A DNA stretch of 64,000 bases. Origin: an uncultured Candidatus Entotheonella sp. Lineage in GTDB: Bacteria > Tectomicrobia > Entotheonellia > Entotheonellales > Entotheonellaceae. A model generated the notes under the pieces. The model made no database searches, was not told the origin of the DNA, and saw nothing but the letters and a program-made list of their open reading frames with translations. Location of the stretch: positions 235,300-299,299 of the forward strand of contig OX639990.1 of assembly GCA_951828535.1 (NCBI GenBank), read 5' to 3'. Of this stretch, positions 24,235 through 33,723 are shown piece after piece. Each line of letters opens with the position of its first letter. Positions within the stretch are counted from its first letter, which is position 1. The translations under genes and the position numbers were made by a program.

Positions 24235-24261
24235 TTAACGTGATCTTTACCTGTTTCTAAT
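24235..24261 (+). promoter_or_regulatory. Candidate Pho box upstream of the phosphate porin
   Basis: Three related pentamers lie at an 11-bp period: TTAAC (24235-24239), TTTAC (24246-24250) and CTAAT (24257-24261). The porin gene starts about 130 bp downstream. This matches the direct-repeat layout expected for a PhoB-family regulator and echoes the TTAAC repeats before glpF. Confidence 0.45.
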
Positions 24262-24389
24262 GGTTGGCTGGGTATCTTGTCCCACATTCACCTTTACCTT
24301 GTTCGTGTCCGCGGCAACTTGCGACCAGACTTCGAGGAACAAGGGATTCGTGTAGCGACGACTGTTATGCATCCGATAAGGAGGTTTAA

Positions 24390-25691
24390 GTGAAACGCCG
24401 AATGCGAGTGAGCATGCTAGCGTCAGTTCTGGCGTTGGTGGTCATCCTGAGCGCGGGCACGATGGTTCAGGCCCAGATGAGCCTTGAGGAGCGCGTCCAG
24501 CGCCTGGAAGAGTCCGCCAAGATGGACGAGTCGAAGAACATGGAGGCGCTGTGGCGCAACGGGTTGCGCCTTCGCACTTTGAACAAGGACGTGGAAATCC
24601 GCATCGGCGGGCGTATCCAGAACGACTGGAACTTCATTCGCCCGAGCGATGAGATTGAAGATGCTTTCTTCGTGGATGACGACGGAAATCTGGATGAACC
24701 GCTGGATCGCATTTTTTTCCGCCGCAGTCGCATCTACATCCGCGGCACCCTGCACAAGTACATCCGCTTCAAGGCTGAATATGATTTCGCTGGTGGCAGT
24801 GTGAGTTGGACAGACGTGTACTTGCGGTTCGTCAAGCTGCCGGCGTTCGGGAATATCTACGTCGGCAAATTCAAGGCGCCCTTTGGCCTCGAGGAACTGA
24901 CCAGCAGCCGCTTCATCACCTTCCAGGAGCGCTCTCTTACCGACGCTTTCGTGCCTGGCCGGCAAGTCGGCATTCTGCTCAAGAACAGCGCTTTTGGCAA
25001 ACGCGTCCATTGGGCGTTCTCCATGACGCGGTCCGACGACGACGGAACGGTCGACAGTCTCACCGAAAGCCCCGACAACAATTTCACCCTGCGGCTGGCC
25101 GCCACGCCCTACCAGGCCAGCAAAACGCAGTTGGCGCACGTAGCCCTCGCCTATCACCTGCAAACCGAAGAGAATTTCAGATTTCGGGCCCGCCCCGAGG
25201 GAAGGACCCGCAGCGTGAGACTCGTCGACGCTCGCGGGGACGCCGACCGAGTTGATCAAATTGGCCTGGAAGGCGCCTTGGTGTACGGGCCGATTTCGGT
25301 ACAGGGCGAATACATGACGGCCACGCCGGATGTCCCGGGAACGGAACACCCCACGTTTTCGGCCTACTACGTGACGGGGAGTTACTTCCTGACGGGTGAA
25401 TCCCGACCCTACAGCGGCGGCGCCTTCGGCCGCCCGAAGCCGAAACGCAAGTTCGACCTGAAGAACGGCACCATGGGGGCGGTTGAACTGGCGGCCCGCA
25501 TATCCAGAATCGATGTCAGCGAAGAGGGTTACCCCGGTGGCGTAGAGCGCAACTTCACCCTGGGCGTGAACTGGTACCCCCACAACAACGCCCGCGTGAC
25601 GCTCAATTACATCCTGGCTTACCTGGATCGTGGCGACATCGACGACGAAAGCACCTCCATCGTGTCCATGCGCTTCCAGGTGGATTTCTAG
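24390..25691 (+). CDS. Phosphate-selective porin, OprP/OprO family
   Basis: The 433-residue outer-membrane protein starts with a signal peptide (residues 1-29, cleaved after MVQAQ), then a short coiled coil (MSLEERVQRLEESAKM, 30-45) that is typical of OprP-type trimeric porins. The barrel follows: VEIRIGGRIQNDWNFI near 67-82, RRSRIYIRGTLHKYIRFKAEYDF near 111-133, YVGKFKAPFGLEELTSSRFI near 154-173, and it ends in a C-terminal phenylalanine (RFQVDF), the outer-membrane assembly signal. Arginine-rich strands fit an anion channel. A ribosome-binding site AAGGAGG lies upstream and a candidate Pho box further upstream. phoB follows after about 85 bp, so the gene is presumably phosphate-starvation-inducible. 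Confidence 0.93.
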   Translation: MKRRMRVSMLASVLALVVILSAGTMVQAQMSLEERVQRLEESAKMDESKNMEALWRNGLRLRTLNKDVEIRIGGRIQNDWNFIRPSDEIEDAFFVDDDGNLDEPLDRIFFRRSRIYIRGTLHKYIRFKAEYDFAGGSVSWTDVYLRFVKLPAFGNIYVGKFKAPFGLEELTSSRFITFQERSLTDAFVPGRQVGILLKNSAFGKRVHWAFSMTRSDDDGTVDSLTESPDNNFTLRLAATPYQASKTQLAHVALAYHLQTEENFRFRARPEGRTRSVRLVDARGDADRVDQIGLEGALVYGPISVQGEYMTATPDVPGTEHPTFSAYYVTGSYFLTGESRPYSGGAFGRPKPKRKFDLKNGTMGAVELAARISRIDVSEEGYPGGVERNFTLGVNWYPHNNARVTLNYILAYLDRGDIDDESTSIVSMRFQVDF

Positions 25692-25775
25692 GCGGACCCC
25701 ATGTCGCTCAATGCAAGCCCTCCGGCAGCGGTGCGGACGGCGCATCGCGTAGAGGCCCCGAATGGGGAGAAGGCG

Positions 25776-26465
25776 ATGAACCGCGCCCATGTCCTGGTGG
25801 TCGACGACGAGCCCGATCTCCTGGAACTGGTGCAGTACAATCTTGCCGCGGCCGGTTACGACGTCACGTGCGTCGGCTCAGGCGAGGAAGCCCTGGCAGC
25901 GGTGGGTTTGGCGCAGCCGGATCTGGTGATTCTGGACGTGTTGTTGCCGGGTATGGATGGGCTGGACGTCTGCAAGACGCTGAAGGGCGACGCGCAGATG
26001 GCCGGCATTCCCGTTGTCATGCTGACGGCGCGGGGTGAGGAGGCCGACATCGTGACCGGCCTGGAAATAGGGGCGGACGATTACCTCACCAAGCCGTTCA
26101 GCCCGCGTGAACTTCTGGCGCGTATCAAGGCTGTCCTGCGGCGCCGGCGGACGAATGCCGTTCCCGACGCGGAAATGATCGTTCGGGGTGGTTTGGTCAT
26201 GTCGCCGGGCGAGCACGACGTGCGCGTCTACAACCAATCCATCCGTCTCACCCTGACGGAATTCCGCGTTCTGCAACTCCTGGCCCAGCGGCCGGGATGG
26301 GTGTTCACCCGTTACCAAATCGTCGATTGGGCGCGCGGCACGGACATCAGCGTTACCGAACGCTCGGTGGACGTGCACGTCGCGGCCTTGCGCCGCAAGC
26401 TGGGGCGGTTCCGCGAAATGATCGAGACGACGCGCGGCATCGGCTATCGCTTCAAGGCGATTTAG
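25776..26465 (+). CDS. phoB: PhoB-like response regulator (OmpR/PhoB family)
   Basis: The 229-residue regulator has a receiver domain with the phospho-accepting aspartate in LVILDVLLPGMDGLD near residues 48-62, acidic pair VVDDEPD near 8-14, and Lys in YLTKPFSPRELL near 101-112. The C-terminal winged helix includes LTEFRVLQLLAQRPG near 163-177 and SVDVHVAALRRKLG near 201-214. The ATG at 25776 follows GGGGAGAAGG; an upstream extension adds unrelated codons. Its position between the phosphate porin and pstS identifies it as PhoB by context. No phoR histidine kinase gene is next to it. Confidence 0.88.
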   Translation: MNRAHVLVVDDEPDLLELVQYNLAAAGYDVTCVGSGEEALAAVGLAQPDLVILDVLLPGMDGLDVCKTLKGDAQMAGIPVVMLTARGEEADIVTGLEIGADDYLTKPFSPRELLARIKAVLRRRRTNAVPDAEMIVRGGLVMSPGEHDVRVYNQSIRLTLTEFRVLQLLAQRPGWVFTRYQIVDWARGTDISVTERSVDVHVAALRRKLGRFREMIETTRGIGYRFKAI

Positions 26466-26494
26466 CCCGGTGCACCAATCGGCCTGACGCAATT

Positions 26495-26521
26495 TTCGCC
26501 CTGTCCTAACTGCATCTTTGC
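26495..26521 (+). promoter_or_regulatory. Weak candidate Pho box upstream of pstS
   Basis: TTCGC (26495-26499), CTAAC (26506-26510) and TTTGC (26517-26521) are spaced by 11 bp and lie about 85-110 bp before pstS. The match to the two better boxes (TTAAC repeats) is loose, so confidence is low. Confidence 0.3.
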
Positions 26522-26607
26522 AACGGGCAGGCATGCTCTACGAAGACGGCGCCTTTGCACGGGCAGGGCGCCAATTGAAGCTCCCCTCTCCATAAGGAGT
26601 AATGACC

Positions 26608-27585
26608 ATGAAGACGGTTTTTGCGAAGCGTTTTGTCTCCCTCGTGCTCGCCGGCGGGCTGGTGCTCGGCGCGGCGATGACGCTTTCGGCGCAGGCGGAA
26701 GTGGACGCCGGCCTGTCCGATTACGAACGCACCAGCGGCGTTTCCGGCAACCTTAACAGCATCGGCTCCGACACGTTGAACAACCTCATGACCCTGTGGG
26801 CCGAGGCCTTCCGGGCCATTTACCCGAACGTGAACATCCAGATCGAGGGCAAGGGCTCCTCCACCGCTCCGCCGGCGCTGATCGAAGGCACCGCGCAGTT
26901 GGGCCCCATGAGCCGTCCGATGAAGTCCTCGGAACTCGACAAGTTTGAGCAGAAATTCGGCTTCAAGCCGACGCCGGTGAAGGTCGCCATCGACGCCCTG
27001 GCGGTGTTCGTGCACAAGGACAACCCGGTAGAAGGTCTGACCCTGAAGCAGGTGGACAGCATTTTCTCGAACACTTACAAGCGCGGCGGCACGGATCTCG
27101 CGGTTTGGGGCGACGTGGGCCTGATCGCGGGCTGGGCGGCGCGGCCGGTTTCCCTGTACGGTCGTAACAGTGCTTCCGGCACCTATGGCTTTTTCAAGAG
27201 TGTGGCGCTGAAGAAGGGCGATTACAAGGACACCGTGAAAGAACAGCCCGGTTCCTCCTCCGTGGTGCAGGGCGTGGCCAGCGATCTGGGCGGTGTCGGC
27301 TACTCCGGTATTGGCTACAAGACCTCCAGCGTGCGGGCGCTGCCGCTGGCCGATCAGGGCCCGATGTACGAGCCGACCCTGGAGAATTGCCTGAGCGGCG
27401 ACTACCCGCTGGCGCGTTTCCTGTATATCTATGTCAACAAGAAGCCCGGCGCCGAGCTGGACAAGCTGACCTACGAGTTCGTGAATTTCATCAACTCGAA
27501 GGCGGGTCAGGAAATCGCCGTCAAAGACGGGTATTTCCCTTTGCCGGCCGTGGTGTCTGTTGATACGATGACGATGCTCCAGTAA
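26608..27585 (+). CDS. pstS: Phosphate ABC transporter substrate-binding protein PstS
   Basis: PstS captures periplasmic phosphate for the Pst importer. The protein has a signal peptide (MKTVFAKRF, then a hydrophobic run to about residue 28), [18 protein letters not shown] near 50-67, [19 protein letters not shown] near 78-96 and the phosphate-contacting [14 protein letters not shown] near 184-197. I chose the ATG at 26608 because AAGGAG is 8 bp away; an ATG two codons earlier is too close to it. Length (325) is normal. A hairpin between pstS and pstC may set higher pstS expression than the permease genes. Confidence 0.93.
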   Translation: MKTVFAKRFVSLVLAGGLVLGAAMTLSAQAEVDAGLSDYERTSGVSGNLNSIGSDTLNNLMTLWAEAFRAIYPNVNIQIEGKGSSTAPPALIEGTAQLGPMSRPMKSSELDKFEQKFGFKPTPVKVAIDALAVFVHKDNPVEGLTLKQVDSIFSNTYKRGGTDLAVWGDVGLIAGWAARPVSLYGRNSASGTYGFFKSVALKKGDYKDTVKEQPGSSSVVQGVASDLGGVGYSGIGYKTSSVRALPLADQGPMYEPTLENCLSGDYPLARFLYIYVNKKPGAELDKLTYEFVNFINSKAGQEIAVKDGYFPLPAVVSVDTMTMLQ

Positions 27586-27626
27586 TGCCTGTCTGACGGA
27601 GATTCGTTATCGGACTGTACGCAAAG

Positions 27627-27660
27627 AGGCAGGGGGAGGGTGTTGTCTTCCTGCCTTTCC
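27627..27660 (+). terminator. Intercistronic hairpin between pstS and pstC
   Basis: AGGCAGG (27627-27633) pairs with CCTGCCT (27650-27656), followed by TTTCC, 40 bp after the pstS stop. The stem extends by G-T and A-T pairs outward. It looks like a weak terminator or mRNA-stabilising hairpin, a common device for keeping the binding protein in excess over the permeases; that role is inferred. Confidence 0.5.
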
Positions 27661-27680
27661 CGTCTTGAGGAGTGGATGCC

Positions 27681-29987
27681 ATGGCAGTGGCGCCGGCGGA
27701 GCCCCGGGTGGGATCGGCAGGGCAGTTCGGAACGGCGAGATCGACCCTGTTGATCGATCGGTGCATGACGTGGTTCATCACCATCGGGGGGCTGGGCGTC
27801 ATCATCGCCGTGCTGGGCATTTTCGTGTTCATCCTGTCGCAGATCCTGCCGCTTTTCCAGGGCGCGAGCATCCAGCCGTTGCGCACGGTGTCGACCGGCA
27901 TATCGGACGCCAAGGTGTTGGGCGTCGACGAATGGACGGCGCTGCCCATGATCGTCAACGAAGACGGCGTGCTTTCATTCGTCGATCTCGAGGGTGAACG
28001 CGGTACGTTCCAGGCCGACCCCGCCTTTCAAGAAAGCCGCATTTTTTCCGCCTACGTTTACGATCAACAGGCCCAACGGGTGGTGTTTGCTACCACGCAG
28101 GGGGAGTTCGCCCTCGTCGACGTGAATTACGAGCCCGTATACGACGGCGGCACCCGGACCATCGTGGCCCATCCGGAAGCCGGGGCGTTTGTTGCTCTTG
28201 GTCAGCCCGGCGTGCCGATTGCCCAGGTGGCCTATGGGGATTCGGGTGCGCAAAAGCTCGTTGCCGTGTTGCAGGACGTGGACGGCGCGCCGCAGGTTCA
28301 CGCCGCCTTGCTGGAACAGAAACAAACGTTGCTGGGTACCGGCAAAACCGTGCTCAAGGCGACGTACGATCTGACGCCCTTGCTGTCGGGCACGCCCCAG
28401 ATGATTGGCGTGACGCCGCAGACGGCTAACAGCGTCGTGGTGGCGACGACTGTCGGCCAGGTCTTTTACTTCTATTTTGAGGCCGGTGAAGACGTTGATG
28501 AGGTGGTTCTCAGACAAGTGTTCACGCCTTTCCAAGACCTCGGCCAGTCCGCCATTGCCTCCATGGATTTCGTCTTTGGCGGCGTGTCTCTGCTGTTCAC
28601 CAACACCGAGGGCGCCAGTCGTGTCTTCAGTCTGTTCGTGCCGCCGGACGGCGACACCCGTCTCTTCGGCCAGACCAAGACCCTGCCGCCGCTGCCCGGG
28701 GCGGCGACGTTCTACGCCCCAAGCCTGCGCAACAAAGCCTTCCTGATCGGCACCCCCTCGTGGCTGGGCCTGCGTTACAGCACGACAGCCAGTACCCGGC
28801 TCGAGATGGACCTGTCGTACGATGTGAGCCTGGCGCGGCTGAGCGGCAAATACGACCGTGTCTTGGCGCTGGACACAGGGGGTGACCTGCATGTCTATCG
28901 GTTAAGCGACCCCCACCCGGAGGCGGGGATGGCTGCGCTGTTCGGTAAGGTGTGGTACGAGGGCGGGCAGGCGCCCGCTTACACCTGGCAATCCACCGGT
29001 GCCACGGACGATTTCGAGCCCAAGTTGTCGATGATGCCGCTGATTTTCGGCACCCTGAAGGGCACCTTCTATGCCATGATGTTCGCCGTGCCGCTGGCGC
29101 TGCTGGCCGCCATGTACACCTCGCAATTCCTGCACTCCAATCTGCGCACCATCGTCAAGCCGACGATGGAAATCATGGCCTCGCTGCCGTCGGTTATTCT
29201 GGGCTTTCTGGCGGCCCTATGGCTGGCTCCGATACTGGAAACCAGAGTGGTGTCGTTCGTGCTGATCGTGATGCTGGTGCCGGCCGTGGCCCTGCTCATG
29301 GGTTACGTGTGGTCGTCGATGCCCGGCACTGTGACGAACCGGTGGGTGAAGCCGGGGTATGAATTTCTGGCGGTGTTTCCGCTCCTGGCTCTGGCCGCGT
29401 ACGGCGCCTGGTTGCTGGGTCCGGTTGTCGAACGCTGGGTATTCGTGGTCACTGATGCCGCGACCGGAGAACGTGTTGCCGACTTCCGTCTGTGGTGGGT
29501 GCAGATAGCGGGTCTGAGCTTCGAGCAACGAAACTCGCTGGTGGTCGGTTTTATCATGGGGTTCGCGGTGATTCCCATTATTTTCACCATCGCCGAGGAT
29601 GCGTTGTCGAACGTGCCCCCCGAACTGAAGGCCGGCTCGCTGGCCCTGGGCGCCAGCCGCTGGCAGACGGCCATGCGCATCGTACTGCCGACCGCCTCGG
29701 CGGGCATTTTTTCCGCCATGATGATCGGGCTGGGGCGCGCTGTGGGCGAGACGATGATCGTGCTCATGGCCACCGGCAACACGCCCATTGTCGACTGGAA
29801 CATCTTTTCCGGCATGCGTACGCTGTCGGCCAATATCGCCGTGGAGTTGCCCGAGGCGCCCCAGTTCGGCACGCTGTACCGCACCCTGTTCCTGGGTGCC
29901 ATGCTTCTCTTCCTGATGACGTTCCTGATCAATACGCTGGCGGAACTGCTGCGGCAGCATCTGCGCGAAAAGTACAAGACGGTGTAA
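27681..29987 (+). CDS. pstC: Phosphate ABC transporter permease PstC, long form
   Basis: PstC is one of two inner-membrane permease subunits of the Pst importer. This 768-residue version is more than twice the length of E. coli PstC (319). The first helix (FITIGGLGVIIAVLGIFVFIL near residues 34-54) is followed by a periplasmic insert of about 390 residues of beta-rich sequence, and the remaining helices form the conserved permease core from about residue 455 (LIFGTLKGTFYAMMFAVPLALLAA), with the EAA loop LKAGSLALGASRWQTAMRIVLP near 650-671. The ATG at 27681 fits GAGGAG spacing better than the GTG at 27672. Long PstC/PstA pairs are known in gammaproteobacteria. It is followed 18 bp later by pstA. 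Confidence 0.9.
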   Translation: MAVAPAEPRVGSAGQFGTARSTLLIDRCMTWFITIGGLGVIIAVLGIFVFILSQILPLFQGASIQPLRTVSTGISDAKVLGVDEWTALPMIVNEDGVLSFVDLEGERGTFQADPAFQESRIFSAYVYDQQAQRVVFATTQGEFALVDVNYEPVYDGGTRTIVAHPEAGAFVALGQPGVPIAQVAYGDSGAQKLVAVLQDVDGAPQVHAALLEQKQTLLGTGKTVLKATYDLTPLLSGTPQMIGVTPQTANSVVVATTVGQVFYFYFEAGEDVDEVVLRQVFTPFQDLGQSAIASMDFVFGGVSLLFTNTEGASRVFSLFVPPDGDTRLFGQTKTLPPLPGAATFYAPSLRNKAFLIGTPSWLGLRYSTTASTRLEMDLSYDVSLARLSGKYDRVLALDTGGDLHVYRLSDPHPEAGMAALFGKVWYEGGQAPAYTWQSTGATDDFEPKLSMMPLIFGTLKGTFYAMMFAVPLALLAAMYTSQFLHSNLRTIVKPTMEIMASLPSVILGFLAALWLAPILETRVVSFVLIVMLVPAVALLMGYVWSSMPGTVTNRWVKPGYEFLAVFPLLALAAYGAWLLGPVVERWVFVVTDAATGERVADFRLWWVQIAGLSFEQRNSLVVGFIMGFAVIPIIFTIAEDALSNVPPELKAGSLALGASRWQTAMRIVLPTASAGIFSAMMIGLGRAVGETMIVLMATGNTPIVDWNIFSGMRTLSANIAVELPEAPQFGTLYRTLFLGAMLLFLMTFLINTLAELLRQHLREKYKTV

Positions 29988-30005
29988 CCACGGAAGGCGA
30001 GCGTC

Positions 30006-31673
30006 ATGCGGTGGCGGGAATCCTCAAAGCCCAGAAGCGGTCTGTCGGGCGAGCCGATGGTTTGGATCACGGCGATGGGCCTGACTGTCGGGCTCGTCAT
30101 GGTGGTGTCGCTGCTGGGGCTCATCCTGATCAACGGCGTGACGGCGTTCTGGCCCAAGCGCGTCGTTTACCTGGAACTGGCCAGCGAGAGCCCGGCCCGG
30201 CTTGCAGGGGCGCCGATTCTGGCTGGCGAGGTGGTGAAGCGGCAGCATAAAACGGCGCCAGCCGCCTCCCAGCGTCAGCAGGTGGAATGGCAGTTGTTTG
30301 TGGGCAACAAGGAGAGCTACGGGCTCAGCTTCCGTTACGTCGATATCGACGATATCGTGGCGCAGCGTTACCCGGAGCAGGCGATGAGCATCGAGCGTCT
30401 GGAGTACGGCGATGCCATTGGCGAGCCGCTGGCGCTGCGGATTCAAGGCGAGGACGAATGGCCGTCCGATAGTCCCGGCTTCGCCGACCGTTTGGAACAC
30501 CTGGTGCGCGAGGTTGCCGCGCGGCGGCGCGAGATCAAGCGTCTCGAACACAGCGCCATCGGCGCCATCAACGCCAGGATGACGCAGCTGCGCCTGCAAC
30601 GGCGTACCCTGGAGCGCGAGGATGCGCCGTCGGGCGCCGCCGCCTATTTGGCGATCGAGGACGCCATGGCGCCCTTGCAGGCGCGTTACGAGAATCTCGC
30701 CGCCGAGGCGCGGGAATTGCGCCGGCTGCAGGACGAAAACCAGCTCGTGTACCGTATCCCGAGCGGCGACGAGGTCATCCTGCCGCTCGGACAGATCGTC
30801 GGCTATTACTTTCCCAACCAGCTTGGCTTCTGGAACCGCCTGGGGCTGTTCGCGCATAACATGTGGGCCTTTCTGAGCCAAGAACCCCGCGAGGCGAACA
30901 CCGAGGGCGGTGTCTTCCCGGCCATCTTCGGCACCTTCGTCATGACCGTGTTGATGAGCATGGCGGTAACGCCGTTCGGCGTGCTGGCGGCCATGTACCT
31001 GCGCGAGTATGCCAAGCAGGGCGTCATCGTGCGCACCGTGCGCATCGCGGTGAACAACCTCGCCGGGGTGCCTTCTATCGTCTTCGGGGTGTTCGGAATC
31101 GGGTTCTTTGTGTATTTTGTCGGTGGCAGCATCGACGAATTGTTCTTCCATGATGCGCTGCCGACACCGACATTTGGGACCGGCGGCATGATCTGGGCGT
31201 CGCTGACTCTGGCGCTGATGACCGTGCCGGTGGTGATTGTGGCGACCGAGGAAGCCCTGACCGCGGTGCCGCGCGGCATGCGCGAGGGCTCGCTGGCCTG
31301 CGGCGCCTCGAAATGGCAGACCATGCAACGGATCGTGCTGCCCGCCTCGGCTCCTGGCATTCTCACCGGCCTGATTCTGGCCATGGCGCGCGGCGCCGGC
31401 GAAGTGGCGCCGTTGATGCTCGTGGGCGTCGTGAAGCTGGCGCCAACGCTGCCGGTTGACAGCGTCTTTCCCTTTATTCACCTGGATCGCAAGTTCATGC
31501 ATCTGGGGTTTCACATCTTTGATCTCGGCTTTCAGTCGCCCGATTCCGAGGCGGCGAAACCCATGGTGTTTGCCACCACCCTGCTGCTGATCGCCCTCGT
31601 CATGGCGCTCAACGTCGGGGCCATCTGGATTCGCGACCGGCTGCGGCGCAAGTATGCGACCGGGGTGTTTTAA
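30006..31673 (+). CDS. pstA: Phosphate ABC transporter permease PstA, long form
   Basis: This 555-residue subunit pairs with PstC. After the first helix ([23 protein letters not shown] near residues 20-42) lies a periplasmic insert of about 250 residues, containing a predicted coiled coil ([20 protein letters not shown] and following [11 protein letters not shown]). The permease core starts near residue 300 ([19 protein letters not shown]) with the EAA-type loop [22 protein letters not shown] near 420-441. E. coli PstA has 296 residues, so the insert is substantial. A ribosome-binding site GGAAGGCG precedes the ATG. The insert in both permeases suggests that the two periplasmic regions pack together; that is an inference. 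Confidence 0.9.
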   Translation: MRWRESSKPRSGLSGEPMVWITAMGLTVGLVMVVSLLGLILINGVTAFWPKRVVYLELASESPARLAGAPILAGEVVKRQHKTAPAASQRQQVEWQLFVGNKESYGLSFRYVDIDDIVAQRYPEQAMSIERLEYGDAIGEPLALRIQGEDEWPSDSPGFADRLEHLVREVAARRREIKRLEHSAIGAINARMTQLRLQRRTLEREDAPSGAAAYLAIEDAMAPLQARYENLAAEARELRRLQDENQLVYRIPSGDEVILPLGQIVGYYFPNQLGFWNRLGLFAHNMWAFLSQEPREANTEGGVFPAIFGTFVMTVLMSMAVTPFGVLAAMYLREYAKQGVIVRTVRIAVNNLAGVPSIVFGVFGIGFFVYFVGGSIDELFFHDALPTPTFGTGGMIWASLTLALMTVPVVIVATEEALTAVPRGMREGSLACGASKWQTMQRIVLPASAPGILTGLILAMARGAGEVAPLMLVGVVKLAPTLPVDSVFPFIHLDRKFMHLGFHIFDLGFQSPDSEAAKPMVFATTLLLIALVMALNVGAIWIRDRLRRKYATGVF

Positions 31674-31690
31674 TCAGGAGAGGACATCGC

Positions 31691-32509
31691 ATGGCACTGC
31701 CAGATCAACCGTTGGAAGCGCCGGACGAATTGATTGAGGAGGAGGTCAAGATCCTCGATCCGATCATCAGGGTGGAGAACCTCTATCTCTACTACGGCAG
31801 CGTCATGGCGTTGCAGGACGTCAGCATGTTGGTGCCGCGCAATCAGGTGACGGCCTTCATCGGGCCGTCGGGCTGCGGCAAATCGACACTGCTGCGGTGC
31901 TTCAACCGCATGAATGACTTGGTAGAGAACGTACGGGTGGACGGCGTGATCGAGCTGGACGGTGAGAACGTCAATGTGCCGACGCTGGACGTCATTCGCC
32001 TGCGGCGGCGGATTGGCATGGTGTTCCAGAAGTACAACCCGTTTCCCAAGTCCATCTATGAAAATGTCATCTACGGCCTGCGTATTGCCGGTGTGACCAA
32101 CAAGGCGCAGCTTGATGAAACGGTCGAGCGCAGTCTGCGTGGCGCGGCGTTGTGGGAAGAGGCGAAGGACCGGCTGCGCGAATCAGCGTTGCAGCTTTCG
32201 GGCGGCCAGATGCAGCGCCTGTGCATCGCGCGCGCCATCGCGGTGAACCCGGACGTGATTCTCATGGACGAGCCGTGCTCGGCGCTGGACCCCATCGCCA
32301 CCGGGCGCGTGGAGGACCTGATTCACGAGCTGAAGCAGAACTACACGGTGTTGATCGTGACGCACAACATGCAGCAGGCGTCGCGGGTGTCGGATTACAC
32401 GGCTTTCATGTACCTCGGCGAGCTGATCGAGTTTGGCGAGACGGCCAACATATTCAGGTCTCCCGCCAAGAAGCAGACCCAGGACTACATCACGGGCCGT
32501 TTCGGATAA
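31691..32509 (+). CDS. pstB: Phosphate ABC transporter ATP-binding protein PstB
   Basis: PstB hydrolyses ATP to drive phosphate import and takes part in signalling to the PhoR/PhoB system with PhoU. The 272-residue protein has Walker [11 protein letters not shown] near residues 57-66, the signature [14 protein letters not shown] near 166-179, Walker [13 protein letters not shown] near 187-198, and the [17 protein letters not shown] segment near 221-237 typical of PstB. An N-terminal extension of about 20 acidic residues precedes the core. It follows pstA by 17 bp with an AGGAGAGG ribosome-binding site. Confidence 0.95.
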   Translation: MALPDQPLEAPDELIEEEVKILDPIIRVENLYLYYGSVMALQDVSMLVPRNQVTAFIGPSGCGKSTLLRCFNRMNDLVENVRVDGVIELDGENVNVPTLDVIRLRRRIGMVFQKYNPFPKSIYENVIYGLRIAGVTNKAQLDETVERSLRGAALWEEAKDRLRESALQLSGGQMQRLCIARAIAVNPDVILMDEPCSALDPIATGRVEDLIHELKQNYTVLIVTHNMQQASRVSDYTAFMYLGELIEFGETANIFRSPAKKQTQDYITGRFG

Positions 32510-32574
32510 ACCGCCGTCCTGCGCGGCCGGGTGGGCGGTATCGCCCGGCGGGCGCGAAAAAAAGGGGAAGTCCA

Positions 32575-33240
32575 ATGGCACAGCATTTCCTGCGGGAAAT
32601 CGAGGCGCTCAAGCAGAAGCTCTTGGGGTTGAGCGCCATGGTGGAGGAACGCATCGCCAAGGCCATCGATTCGGTGGTGAAGCACGATGCGGTGCTGGCG
32701 CTCGAGGTTGTCGAAGGGGACAATGAGGTGGACCAGATGGAAGTCGATGTGGAGGAGGATTGCCTGAAGCTGCTGGCGCTGTATCAGCCGGTGGCGGTTG
32801 ACCTGCGATTTGTCGTCGCCGTGCTGAAGATCAACAACGACCTGGAGCGCATGGCGGATAAGGCGGTCAACATTGCGCGGCGCGCCGAGTATCTGGCGCA
32901 GCATCCGCGCCAGACACTGCCATCGAACCTGAGCGCCATGGCACGCGAGGTCGAGTTAATGGTGCGGCGCAGTCTGGACGCCCTGGTGCAGGATGACACC
33001 ATTGTGGCCCGCCAGGTGTGTGCCGACGACCGGGCCGTGGACCGCCTTAATCGCGAGATTCACCGGGAGATCCAGGAACAGATTCGCGCCAACCCTGAAG
33101 ATGTGGAGCGCCTTGTGCACACGCTGTCGGTGGCCCGGCATCTGGAGCGCATCGGCGACTTGGCGACCAATGTGGCTGAGGACGTGATCTACACAGTTGA
33201 AGGTGAGATCGTCCGACACCGCACCAAGGCTTACGCTTGA
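32575..33240 (+). CDS. phoU: Phosphate transport regulator PhoU
   Basis: PhoU is a dimeric helical protein that couples Pst transport status to the PhoR/PhoB two-component system. The 221-residue product has the two-repeat three-helix layout, with conserved EVDQMEVDVEEDCLKLLALYQPVA-like helix near residues 51-74 (read in two parts) and DLRFVVAVLKINNDLERMADKA near 76-97, then HLERIGDLATNVAEDV near 187-202; these ExxxDxxxN stretches bind metal clusters. The ATG at 32575 has AAGGGGAAG upstream. It is the last gene of the phosphate locus. The downstream neighbour is a transposase remnant in opposite orientation. Confidence 0.93.
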   Translation: MAQHFLREIEALKQKLLGLSAMVEERIAKAIDSVVKHDAVLALEVVEGDNEVDQMEVDVEEDCLKLLALYQPVAVDLRFVVAVLKINNDLERMADKAVNIARRAEYLAQHPRQTLPSNLSAMAREVELMVRRSLDALVQDDTIVARQVCADDRAVDRLNREIHREIQEQIRANPEDVERLVHTLSVARHLERIGDLATNVAEDVIYTVEGEIVRHRTKAYA

Positions 33241-33518
33241 GAATGTATTCGCAGGTCGGTCGGCGCCGTCAACAATTGCATCAAGGCCGACCTCCGCTTC
33301 ATGACGTCGGCCAAGGTACATCGATCCAAGACTGCTAAAAAGGCTTCCAGCGCCTCGGCAAGACTTCCAAGGTGTGCGCGTTGGACGGTTGAGGGCGGTG
33401 GAAAGTCTTTGGGTAGCGGCATGTAAGGCGCGATCAGGTCGCATTCGGCATCGCTCAAGTCGCTTGCGTAGCGCAGGCTGTCGCGTTCATACTGCGGTCG
33501 AGTGATTTCAGTCCGCAT
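33231..33518 (-). pseudogene. IS5-type transposase N-terminal remnant
   Basis: The frame starts like an IS5-family transposase (ITRPQYERDSLRYASDLSDA and then LIAPYMP) and then jumps directly to LPKDFPPPSTVQ, a motif that in intact relatives lies about 40 residues later after a conserved stretch with WRML. An internal deletion at the repeated LP therefore joins the two. The C-terminal portion (AHLGSLAEALEAFLAVLD onward) is not recognisable as transposase and shares no similarity with the intact IS in the window. It is a dead remnant of a different IS5-type element. A GATTGT/ACAATC inverted repeat is nearby at about 33530-33547. Confidence 0.55.
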
Positions 33519-33723
33519 GTTATGCCTCGGGGATTGTTTAGACACAATCCGTGAATCATAACTGACTGAAATCACTTAACTTATTTTGGGCCAGACTCTT
33601 AACCTCTGGCACTCATCTCCCGGTTGACATGCCTATCCGTAACAGGTAAGTGTTCTGCATGTTTACTGAATCCGGAAACTGGCGGCGTTCATCGTTCATC
33701 ACGACCTCAGAGGAGAAAGTCTC

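Noticed and set aside
23103-24287. A 394-codon open frame on the minus strand antisense to glpF
   Set aside because: It lies opposite the MIP channel with both NPA motifs, has a biased composition from reading GC-rich DNA in the wrong frame, and shows no domain.
30024-31514. Long minus-strand frame opposite pstA
   Set aside because: It is the shadow of the pstA coding frame and has no family resemblance.
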